This document shows positions 54,588 to 64,000 of a stretch of DNA of 64,000 nt, one piece after another. Source of the DNA: Blasia pusilla (Eukaryota; Marchantiophyta; Marchantiopsida; Blasiales); contig CM114272.1 of NCBI GenBank assembly GCA_050084515.1, positions 3,348,001 to 3,412,000 of the forward strand, read 5' to 3'. Under the pieces are notes generated by a model. The model was not told the origin of the DNA. It was given only the letters and a program-made list of their open reading frames with translations, and did not search any database. Numbering within the stretch: position 1 is the first letter of the stretch; each line of letters starts with the position of its first letter. The position numbers and the translations under genes are program-made.

Positions 54588-55590
54588 CTTTTTTTTTCAT
54601 TCATTTCTTTCATCATTTGGAATCTGCTAGAGCACGAAGAAAAACATTGAGAAAACCCACACCTAAACATATATGATTCTTCCCCTTCTGCTAGCGGAAG
54701 ACTCTTTCTTTTCTCTGCACCCCCATATTCCCGCTCTACAAGAATGCTAACTAAAAATCCGAAAACTCCTTCTCTACCTTCATAGGACCATCTCTCAACT
54801 TCTCCCTATTTCTTTTATGACCTACTCGTACAATAAGGAATTGAACTAATCTTGTTCCATCCTGACTTCTAATATAGGCATAATGAGACCCATCATCCAT
54901 GACTCTGATCTCCATTCTATATGCTATGATGTAAAGTTGCCCAAGAATCATAGGATAAGAAGCTCCATTCTAAACAAAATTTTTTTTCTCAATCAACACA
55001 TCTCTGATACGAGTTTTGACGGGTGGAAAAGCACCGTAGAGTTCATCTTTTTGGTTGTTAGCCGCTCGTAGTACCCATCCATGCCCTCTATCAATTGGCC
55101 ACATCCTTTTGTCGTATACACTTTGTGACATGATGTTGATCTCCAAACCATGATCAACGAGAGCCAGAACTGACTCTTGGAGAAAGCCAAGTTGAGCTCT
55201 AGCCTCCGTTGTTGCACGTGCCCAATATGACCGAGAATAGTGTCCACCATTATGCCTTTCTTCACCTTGTTCTGTCAAGGCTTCTCCTACTCTCGCATCT
55301 TCTCCCTGTAAGTCAAGCTTTTGTCCAAAAACTTGGCAAAGCTCTTTATCTTCTTCTTCTGTGATGTTAGTATCCAAAGCCCTCACCATCATCATATCTG
55401 CACTCATATGCCTCTTCCTTTTGATCAGATCTATGATCAACTCATGAAATTCACGTTTGGCTATGCCCAAGATTTCCCTTAAAGAAAACTCTATTTTTGC
55501 ATCCAAAATCCTCTCCTCAAGAATCTCCTTCAAATCGTGTTTGTCTCGATATTAGACTACATCTTGATGTAGGAGTCTTACCCTTGGTCT
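54588..55590 (-). pseudogene. G2a protease region
   Basis: Continuation of G2a to the right of G2b. The minus-strand frame 54970-55533 (187 codons) reads ILEERILDAKIEFSLREILG, HMSADMMMVRALDTNITEEE, RAQLGFLQESVLALVDHGLE, NIMSQSVYDKRMWPIDRGHG and ELYGAFPPVKTRIRDVLIE. The VDHG at about 55147-55158 sits where retropepsins have D-S/T-G. Then 54751-54951 gives LGQLYIIAYRMEIRVMDDGS, the second half of the protease fold. A frameshift in a T-run near 54970 separates the two. The fold assignment rests on position and pattern only. Confidence 0.72.
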
Positions 55591-55591
55591 T

Positions 55592-57015
55592 CTAAGGAGA
55601 CCTGAATTTGTTCTCCTTCATCCCTACTTCTTTGACTTGAGAATCCCTCATAGATTCAGAGGTAGAAGGTCCTTCTCTTGATGGCTGCGCCTCCGGTTGC
55701 CCTTTTCTTCTTGTGATCCTCGCTCTTCTTGCAGCTTCCTTAGCATCAACACCATCATTGTTGCATCTCCTCTTCTCCACCACACTAGTATCTTGCCAAC
55801 TCACATGTTTCTCTTGTGCTAGGTATGCTTTAACACACCCAGCTTCCACTGGATCATCCCATCCAATCAGATGACGAATAGTCTCTTCCCCTTGTATCAT
55901 CACTTTTAGCTACAGATACAATAGACGCTTCTATTTTTACTGCAAAGGTATCAGAATCTAATAGTGTAGTGGCAACTCCTACTTGACTTCTCACTAAGCC
56001 TTTCATTCCTCCTCTGCCAAAGCTGGTATTCAACGGCATACCAATTTGCGTTGAATGAATGTTCCCATCTTTAAAGTTTACTATTCCATTCCTAAGAGCT
56101 TCTGAAAACTCCTCACATTCTCGACGTTGATGCTCAACACTATCACACCATATACATCTTCCAACAAAGTTTCTATTTTGCAAAGTAGCACCAACACTAG
56201 GATTCCTATCTAGTTTAAGCTCAGCCATTTCTACTCTCCATTCTCTTAAACCTTTCACCAACTCATCAATGGTAGAATCTTCAAGCTTTGATCACATGGG
56301 CTTAGGCAATGGATTTGAAATTGATACCTCCAACTTGAATAGTGCGGTTCTACCTCTACTTTGACTTTGCTTTGTGAGGATAGTAACAACTTCTTCCACT
56401 TTCTTATAATTTGTGATGACACCTCCTTCTTTGGTCTTCTCCGCCAATATTATGAAAAGCTTATCCTCCAAATTCTCATCAGCCGCCTCAAGGAATAACT
56501 TAGTTTTCCTCAAGTCTAGAGTTGCCCTTTCGGAAGAAGAAAGTTGAAAAAACCGCTTCTCAAACTCACGCAACAATTCATTTGGAGTTATTCCCTTCCC
56601 TAGATGTTGCTCTATCCATTCTAGAAAACTCCTCTTAGTCACCCGATCCGCATCATCATCAAAGAATTCTCCTTTCAGCAACTACTCATACTCTTCCCAC
56701 GAGGTTGGATTTTCCGCTCTCAATTTCTTTACTTGACTACGGATCTCTGTTATTATAGCTAACTCAAAACTTAACACCATATCACCTTCGGGTACACGGT
56801 TTACCTCCATTTGATAGACATATTCTCAAAACATACTTTGTGATGTTCCTCAAATCAAATCTTTCCAACTTCTTTACAATCGCTTGGAGAGCCCTTGTTG
56901 ATTTTTGCTCTCTTATGTGAACTTCTCCTTGCTGGCTCAACAATGTTCTCAAAGTTCGGAGAAGATCCTCAGCTCCCTTAGTTCCCATTGCTGAAGTACT
57001 ATCAAAAGTAGTCAT
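55592..57015 (-). pseudogene. G2a gag
   Basis: Minus strand, with a start ATG at 57013-57015 (MTTFDSTSAMGTKGAEDLLR, LLSQQGEVHIREQKSTRALQ). Then 56292-56681 has FFDDDADRVTKRSFLEWIEQ and LFLEAADENLEDKLFIILAE. The 55854-56261 frame has the intact zinc knuckle CIWCDSVEHQRREC and GIVNFKDGNIHSTQ. The 55592-55903 frame has a Lys/Arg/Glu-rich tail (KEAARRARITRRKGQPEAQP). At least three frame changes interrupt it. The start codon lies about 55 bp after the primer-binding site, so the leader is short. Confidence 0.85.
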
Positions 57016-57067
57016 CTTGATAAGACTCCAACTTGCAAAAACAGTCTACCGCCTCAAAGATCTCTTA

Positions 57068-57079
57068 GTGGAAGCACCA
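57068..57079 (-). promoter_or_regulatory. G2a primer-binding site
   Basis: TGGTGCTTCCAC on the minus strand, two bases inside the LTR, the same as in G2b but for its last base. Confidence 0.7.
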
Positions 57080-57081
57080 TT

Positions 57082-58345
57082 TGTCGTGTCAAGAGCCTTT
57101 CTTTGAGTAAGGGCGGGCCTTCTAGCTGCGGCAGACATGGTCGATGCAAGGTGAACTCTCTAAGAAGTTCTCCTTTTTCAATAGAAAATTATTATGTATA
57201 CTCTCCATTCTCTCACGACAGGTATCACAAATGGAAGTGCCAAGGCGATCACTTCTTCGTAACATCGGACCCCAAAATACCTAACTATTAAATCCGTATA
57301 AACTACTTTACGCTTGTACACGAGGAAGATAGCACAACTAATGTTAAACCCTACTTGAGGAAGCCTATTGACGTCCAGGGATCGCTATATAAGGACATAC
57401 AAAGTACAATCCCATGTCCTTCCATATGTGTTGAGGAAGGATCACCGGAGTTGGAGATTGAATGATCTGGTTCATGAACCCCTCCCCAAAGTGATAAACT
57501 AAATAGCAAGTGAACCACTGCCTATCTACAAAGAGTATCTTGACATGGTATGGATTGAGGAAAGGAAAGTCGGACACAACTCATGCTCCATCTCTATCCA
57601 TGCTTGAGGGACATTCTCTACTCTCCTCAAGTATGGGTTTTGGCGGAATTATTCTCCCAAGAAGGGTAATCCACTCTCATTGGGAAAGTAACAAGCCAAA
57701 GCATTCACTATTTTAGTATGACTAAACTGCTCTAAGGTGACAAACCTCTCATCTCCACACACACACCACACTCTAGAAATCTCTCAAAGAATAGATCATG
57801 GTCAAGTTATTCTCCCAAGAGGGGTGATCCACTCTCATTGGAAGAGCAAGCAATCCCAAAGCCATTCACTCAAGAATAACACGAGAGACTCAAGATGTGA
57901 AATAGAAGGTGATGAACCCTTGAAGGTCCCTCTTCTTTATATACTCACAAGAGTACAAAATAGAGCTAATCTTATTTTGTGCCACATGGTTACTTCTCAA
58001 GGCTTAACCAATCACATTTTGACACAAGTAGATTTCCTCTTATCTCTTCCAAAATATCCTCTTTTACCCATTTGATATTTTCCAAATTACCCCAACTAAC
58101 CTAGCCACCAACCAAGCCTACTTTTGCTTTTCATTAAAGCACCGACCTCACTACTTTACTTTTATAAAGCCATCTTTTATTTATCACCTCTTTTCCTAAG
58201 TTGGGCCCGCATAAAAGAGGCACCATAAAGAGGTTTAAACATGGGAATTTCCTTTTCCTAAGCTAATTTACTTAATACTAATAAAACTCTATCTAACACT
58301 TAACGAGGAAAGAGTTTACACACTGGCTGATTTTACTATATGACA
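57082..58345 (-). repeat. G2a 5' LTR (1264 bp)
   Basis: TGTCGTGTCAAG...CTATATGACA. It differs from the G2b LTRs by many substitutions and short indels, consistent with G2a being older. Confidence 0.92.
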
Positions 58346-59830
58346 GCGTTGCAGCTACGGGCGTCACGGCACGATACTCGATGATCCTCGAGCAACTCCC
58401 AATCCCAACATAGCAACATGAAATGAAAACTCAAACACCATAACCCGAGGTCACCTGCCATCACTGGTTGATTACAAAACTCCGATGATGGTGGCGGCCA
58501 AACCAAAGTACGTGGTGGCGGCGCAAGTCAAAGAATCAAGGGTGATCGTGGAAGACCCTCCACTCCGCAATGGCGTCAATGGCAATCAAAGAGTGGAAAA
58601 CGGCCGAACGCGCGACTCAGTACCTACCGGCGGCGGCGGTGGGCGATGGGCGATGGGCGGTGGACGGTGGACCGTTGATGGTGATGGTTGAACATTGATG
58701 TTGACCATCAATAGTGACGGTTGACTATCGATGGTGACTACGACCGTGACGGCCGCCGCCAACGCGGCGGATGGTTTATGGTTTGAACAATTTAACTCTA
58801 AAAATTACCTAGCAACAGAAGTTTTGCAAGATTGACCATTACTTTTTGCTCGCAACTCCAAATTGTGCACAATTTGTTGCACAACGTGCAAAACTTCACG
58901 ATCTACAAAAAAATTAAAAAATATTTGGAATCAAACATTCCAGTAAAAATTGACAGGGACTGCTGTAAAGCCCAATGTCTCTTTCTCCTACACAAAATTC
59001 AGCAGCGCTTCCGCGCTGATTTCTCCCAACGAAAATGTAAAACATGTGAGAACAGAAATCAACAAGCTACATGGTGCTCTTGAGAGCACCGGCATGGGGA
59101 AACCCATCCCCATACTCAATCCCTATTAAAAATTGGGTAGCGCTTCTGCGCGCCACTCTTCCACACGAAAAATCGAGAAAGGAAACATCACAAATAAGCG
59201 GCTCTTGCTCCAGTGAGCACTCTCATGAACCGCTGAACGGGGAATACCATCCCCAACCTGAAAAACCAGCGAGCTCCCCCATGAAGCTCTCTCACTCATT
59301 CATTCTCTCTTTGTAAAATAAGATTCAATCTCTCTTATAACACCATAGTTCTCACATGTGTGCACTCTCACATGTCTCTCTCAATGTCAAACCAAACCCA
59401 CTCTCCCAATGAAAGTTTTGGGTTACACACACAAGGCAAGCAAGACCATAGCTCTGTCGCCTCATGCCAAGAGGTTCAACAAAGAGAGAATGAGCTCTCA
59501 AGCTCTCTCTCCTTGAGGTATACCCCTCCCCTCTCCCAAGCTCTCTCCATGGTAACCTATGCTCCCAAGTCACCTCCTTGGCTCTTGACTTGATGAAGGA
59601 TGTCAAGGGCCACTTACCAAAAATATAAATTCAATGATATACTCAAATGGTACTTATCTAAGATAGTAAGTTTTTCAATATGGCTCCAAATGAGCCGAAA
59701 CGAAGGGAAAACTTGCTCTCTCAGGTTTCCCGAGGCCTCAGCTGGTCATCCTCAACCTATTGAGCCTGTTCTCCACTACTCACGAAGGCGCTCTATTAGA
59801 TCTTACCGATCTATCTTAAAAGACGTGACA
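58346..59830 (-). repeat. Right (5') terminal region of G1 copy 3, truncated
   Basis: Starts within module C (equivalent to about 8273 of copy 1) and runs through a GGC-rich stretch (58627-58670) and a TTGAC cluster to module B, ending GACGTGACA. Confidence 0.8.
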
Positions 59831-59834
59831 TAAT

Positions 59835-61960
59835 GGAGGAAATAGAAGGTGCATGGATAGATTTTAATATTGGAGACTTTGTCTTAATTAGATCCATCTA
59901 AGAAAAAAAGAAATATCCCATATAGGTGGGACAAGTTCTAGTTGGAGTTGGTATAGATACTAATTTCAGAATTCAATATTGGTGACTTTTGAATAAATTT
60001 GGACAAGTGAACATTGCCCCATGTGGGAAATATTATAATTGGAAAGTAAAGAAATGGGAGAAGAATATTAATGAAAATAAAATTTATATCCAGGTGATTC
60101 AATGATTTTTTTCCTTCCTAATTGAACATATGTAGTGGAGGGCGGACTAGTAAGTATCCCCATTGATGTGGCTAATTTTATAAAGTCTAGAATAACCTTT
60201 GGCGTTAATCTAGTCCTAGAACATTGAGTTCAACACCATTATTCAATCCAGATTTCAATTTAATATAATGTTGGTGTGAATCACCTCTTTATTTATAAAT
60301 TTTCTTTATGACATTATAATATTTGAAATTCAAGATAATTATAATTTTTTGTATAATTAATGCTAAGAATCATCTTTAGATCACATTAAATGTAAAATAT
60401 AGGATATTTAGATTTTAACTATCCTAAACGCATGAGGTCATGAAATAAATGATTGTGTTTAAGCTTAAGTTGTTTGAATCCACTTTAGGCTCAATATACT
60501 CAATTTTAGGATTTACCTCCAACTTGCATGAAATTAGAGGCACATACAACAATGATTCAATCCCAACAAGTAGAATTAAAGTCAGCAATTGGTATAACTT
60601 ATTGACCTTGTGTGTTCATATGCAAGTGCAAGAGGGATTTGAATGAGGCATGGCTTATTGAAAATTCTCTTATTCTTCCATTTCGTCTTCCTTGGAATAT
60701 ATTATTGATAGATCTATGATTATATCTTGGATTTCCCCATCCTTTTCTAAGACTTTTAGGTATGCAATATTATGTATCGGGGAGCCCATTGATGCAAAAA
60801 GGTTCTCCACATTCTTTGATGTGAACATAGGGGAGAACAAGTAGCGATCCATGACGGGGTTAGAGAAGTAGCATCAATGGTTTATAATGCTAGGTACACC
60901 ATGGGATACTGTTGAGTAAAAGTAGCTATATGTCTTACCTTCTACTATACAAGCTAAATCTCGTCAAAGAGTTGATCTCGTTATACCTTCGGGTGGTTTT
61001 CGTTTATTGGGTGATGTGATGGTTCTTGATCCAATAAATTTTGACTTGGTTTGTTGGATTGCACATATTGAAGGTCTGGACACAACTTGGACGCAAAAAT
61101 TCTACAATAGATGGAACAACAAGAATCTAGGAGTCTAGTTATGTAGTGAATGGTGGATTTATGGCATTTGCAATGGAAGTATTTGGTCACTTCCATGTGT
61201 ATTTTGAGTTTTTTAATACTTTTTTGAATACGTGTGTTCATCATTCCCTCGAAAATCATCAAATCATCCCTTCTCATAATCCTTCTCTTTTCATTATCAC
61301 TATTTATTTTCTGTAATGCATTACCATACGCAGAAGAATTGGCGTTAATAAGTCGAACTTAAATGGTTCAAGCCTCTCACCTTGTCATCCATTCATATTC
61401 GACCAACCACTAGTATTCTTATCATATGTATTTGAAGCTATTAAGCTGGTTTATGTTGCCGTTTGCTTGTATTTCTTACCTTTTCTTCATGGGATATTGA
61501 TGGTTTGTTTTTTCTTTTAAGGTTTTTTCTTTATAACAAATTTATTGAATTTATTTACGCAGGTGCTTTAATAGATACTTTTTATGATTCATACAAAGAA
61601 TTCATCATAGGCTATGAATGTGTGTCCTTTCTTTTTTAACTAACTTAGATTATTTGTACCATGGATGAAACATAATTCTGACTTGACGAACTTCCTCTAT
61701 TTTAGGAGCTCCTCTTTTCTTGCTTAGACTACCGGGACTTCTTTCTTGTTTCTTAACTTGTAATATTCCTCTTCATGAATCTAATTTTCTTAATAAAGTG
61801 TTTCTTCATAACTAATTTCATATGGAGTTAAAAATCAACCAACTTCCAAAAGGAAGCCCTTCACCCTCTCCATACTTGATGTCGTTTGTTTCGTAGACAG
61901 AAAGACTGTGCACACGAAATGCTAATCAATTTCACACTTTTTCTTCACCCGAAACGTTTT
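59835..61960. other. AT-rich intergenic DNA
   Basis: Continues the G1 target DNA to the left of 36829. Only short frames are present, none recognised. No LTR or RNA gene was seen. Confidence 0.5.
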
Positions 61961-62539
61961 TATCACCGGGACGGTACCGGAAGAATTGGTTGCTTCAATC
62001 ACCAAAACGAAGTGTAGGAACAGCCATACGGATTGCAGTGTGGATAGGGAACATTCCAACAGCAGAAGAGGCGTGCTGAATATCGTGTTCGATAGATATA
62101 TGGGACTACTGTATTCTGCAAATGCTTCCCAGTTGATACTGCAAGTAGTTCGGACAACTGCAGTTGGTAGTATCTGGGGACGACGCTAGGCGCAGGTTCC
62201 ACTTGCTGCACGACGGAGATCTGGGGCCATCGAACGGCCCGGAGCGATCTTGGACCCAGTGACCGGCTATAACAGGCTGTCATCTAAAGAAGGTAGAATC
62301 TCGGATCGGACTTGATTTCTGACTGGTTAAGGACCCATCCCCGCCGCATCCCATGATGGGGATTAGCCCAGGGCCCCAGCCCCAAAATGGACGTTGCAGA
62401 TTCGGTATTCAATCGTTCGCCTCCTCTCGCCTCAATATTTTCTGGAACCGCCTGGAAAGAAGTCAAGAAAATGGTTTGCGCTTTTACCGGCTACGATTGA
62501 GATGGAGTTGGCCGGACTCAACCTCAGGGTCGTTTTATC

Positions 62540-62615
62540 GTGAGAAATGGTACATTACCGGTGAGAAATGTTACATTACCGGTGAGAAATGTTACATTTC
62601 TGGTGAGAAATGTTC
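62540..62615. repeat. 21-bp minisatellite, about 3.6 units
   Basis: Units starting GTGAGAAATG at 62540, 62561, 62582 and 62603, each followed by a (G/T)TACATT(A/T)C(C/T)G-type sequence. The last is partial. Confidence 0.93.
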
Positions 62616-63722
62616 CTGATTCCGGCCGGCTATTTAGATACATATATACTCACGTAACCCCGGTTTTCCCCGGACACTGCCATGGACTCGATGGCTGCTC
62701 TTACCGACTCGCCGAAAAGGCATCGCCGTGGCAGTCGAGTGGCGCTCCGGTGAATCTTGGCTAGGAAATTTTTGGGCCATTAGACGGGCTAGCGGCTATC
62801 CAAGCCCAGTCTCCTCGGGGTCGTAGTGTCTCGTCTAGTTATCGCGTGTCGCGGGACGGTGTGGTGCGAATATGCGCTTTGAGCTTGCGGTCGCGCTATG
62901 GCAGGTTTAGGTCCAACAGCCAAGAACCTCACTCTTGAAGTACCGGAGGAGTGCTGATATCCTCGGTGGGCGTCCGTGGTCCCACTCTTATCCGGCCGCT
63001 CGGGAAGCCGATCTGTGCGGACGTGTCGGGCAATGGCAGATATCTTCCCTCCGGGCCCACCACGGGGAACCCTGCGGCAGTGCAGGCTGAGCAATCCGGC
63101 TCCCAGTACTTAAACCACCAGGTTTCTATCGTGTTTTGGTACCGTCGCATTCGCGATCGGAGTCTCCTCACTCACAAATATTCTGTACTTTCTTTGAATC
63201 GTCGAATTTTAAGCCGAACTCCTCAATCGTGCTCTTCTTGTTTTTAAAGTGTTACTGTGCTGCCGAAATTTGGTGGGAACTCACAATTTGTGGGTCGATA
63301 GGGATGGAGGAATTAGAAATTGAGGTGCCCTGAGTTCCGTAATATTTCCGGGGACGAGTTTCTTCGATTGGATGGCTTTGAATAGATAAGGGATCACACA
63401 CGCTAATTTTGAGAAGTGGTGCCGTTTACTGCGATTTCCACCCTCGAGCGTTGAAATTGTGAAGAAGTTTGCGCTAGGGTTTTCCTCGGAAGCGATTTGC
63501 TTCGATATAAGATGCGATTGATGCGGCGTTGGACGAGGTGAGCTTACCGTAAGTGTGCAGAAGCATTTAGTTACTCACAAAGGTCCATTGGAGTACAGCG
63601 GCCTCAGGAATAGAGCTTCTCAGAGAGCCAAGTGCCGACCATATTCCTCGGGGGCAGCTTTACTGCGTTCAAATTTCCATCGGTCGTCTGCAGGTCCGTA
63701 ATTTGCAAATAACATTGTCTCT

Positions 63723-63923
63723 CATCCACCATAGTACTGTTTCCCCATGCACTGAAGCTTTTGAAGCTTTTGGTGGAGATTTTTCTCTATTATCTTTTCG
63801 CTACACCTAATAGTGTTCCATGTTCGAGGACTGGCACACCTACCATCCACCATAGTTTTATTTCCCGATGCACTGAGTAGCCTTTCGCTATACCTAACAG
63901 GTCTCTATATTTAAGGACTGCCA
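63723..63923. repeat. Imperfect direct repeat near the right edge
   Basis: Copy one 63723-63836 and copy two 63844-63923 share CATCCACCATAGT, TTTCCC(C/G)ATGCACTGA, CTTTTCGCTACACCTAA-like and GAGGACTG(G/C)CA-like blocks. The second lacks about 30 bp. Confidence 0.8.
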
Positions 63924-63976
63924 TGAGATTTTCTCAATTTCATAGTGTCGATACTCACGAACGCGTTAAATAGACG

Positions 63977-64000
63977 ATGTCTTCCGCTTCGGTCTCATCA
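63977..64000 (+). CDS. Possible first codons of a gene running off the window
   Basis: ATG at 63977 followed by seven open codons (MSSASVSS) to the window end. It is preceded by about 60 bp without an upstream in-frame ATG that I can see. It lies at the end of a GC-richer, promoter-like stretch. The Ser/Ala-rich start would fit a transit peptide, but eight residues prove nothing. Confidence 0.2.

Larger units (their letters stand above)
42743..58345 (-). mobile_element. G2 copy a: gypsy element inserted in G1 copy 3
   Basis: Left terminus TGTCATGTCGAG, right terminus ATATGACA, target duplication gcgt (42739-42742 and 58346-58349). Minus-strand order: 5' LTR (57082-58345), primer-binding site, gag, protease, [G2b inserted 46110-54583], RT, RNase H, integrase, truncated 3' LTR. 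Its own sequence is about 7.1 kb. The 3' LTR and the RT active-site region carry deletions. Confidence 0.9.
36830..59830 (-). mobile_element. G1 copy 3: gypsy element with methyltransferase domain, split by G2a
   Basis: Left terminus TATCGTGCG at 36830, right terminus GACGTGACA at 59830, with target duplication taat (36826-36829 and 59831-59834). Minus-strand order: right terminal region (58346-59830, truncated), a deletion, protease remnant, methyltransferase, RT, RNase H, integrase, purine tract, module A, left LTR. It is interrupted at 42743-58345 by G2a. It preserves the pol genes best of the three G1 copies. Confidence 0.88.
61961..63976. other. GC-richer region, possible upstream region of a gene
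   Basis: Base composition rises compared with the DNA to the left. Short frames on both strands (for example 62353-62619 and 62789-63094) show no known motif. It could be promoter and 5' UTR sequence of a gene starting near the right edge. It contains a 21-bp minisatellite and an imperfect direct repeat. Confidence 0.4.

Noticed and set aside
1-64000. tRNA or rRNA genes
   Set aside because: No cloverleaf-like segment with A and B boxes or rRNA-like sequence was noticed. The TGGTATCAGAGC sites are retroelement primer-binding sites, not tRNA genes.

Overview
This window is plant (streptophyte) nuclear DNA dominated by nested LTR retrotransposons. The plant assignment rests on three things: a host gene fragment with GT-AG introns resembling a ribosomal protein L11 methyltransferase, Ty1/copia and Ty3/gypsy elements primed by the TGGTATCAGAGC (initiator Met tRNA type) site usual in plants, and a plant-type chromovirus. 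The species cannot be named from sequence alone. The gypsy protein types seem to me more like those of non-seed plants or other large repeat-rich genomes, but that is weak inference.

Layout. 1-1407: the last three exons of a PrmA-like gene. 1408-4909: intergenic DNA with no gene I recognise. 4914-9704: a deleted gypsy element (family G1, copy 1, minus strand). 9705-11394: unrecognised DNA with a 234-bp tandem duplication. 11395 to about 34850: an old copia element (Copia-1) holding two later insertions. These are G1 copy 2 (12539-19051) in its gag and a second copia element (Copia-2, 22318-34779) in its 3' LTR. Copia-2 itself carries a chromodomain gypsy element (26894-34393) in its 3' LTR. 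34850-36829: an unrecognised relic. 36830-59830: G1 copy 3, interrupted by gypsy family G2 copy a (42743-58345), which is interrupted by G2 copy b (46110-54583). 59835-63976: intergenic DNA with small tandem repeats. At 63977 a possible first coding exon starts and runs off the window.

The most striking content is in G1. Between the aspartic protease and the reverse transcriptase, its polyprotein carries a cytosine-5 DNA methyltransferase domain. Motif I (DLFGG), the motif IV Pro-Cys, ENV (motif VI) and motif VIII/IX/X-like blocks lie in normal order. Two copies are visible (about 13690-14680 and 41040-42040), both broken by stops, and both with a TAG directly after the catalytic-cysteine codon. 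To my recollection, capture of DNA methyltransferases by LTR retrotransposons has been reported in a charophyte alga and in dinoflagellates. Whether G1 belongs to that lineage needs a search.

No retroelement here looks fully coding-competent. Recent activity is suggested for the chromovirus (LTRs about 1030 bp and nearly identical) and for G2b (LTRs about 1273 bp and very similar). Nesting order and target-site duplications let the insertions be ordered in time. Many disabling changes look like C-to-T or G-to-A transitions, as expected for methylated, silenced repeats.
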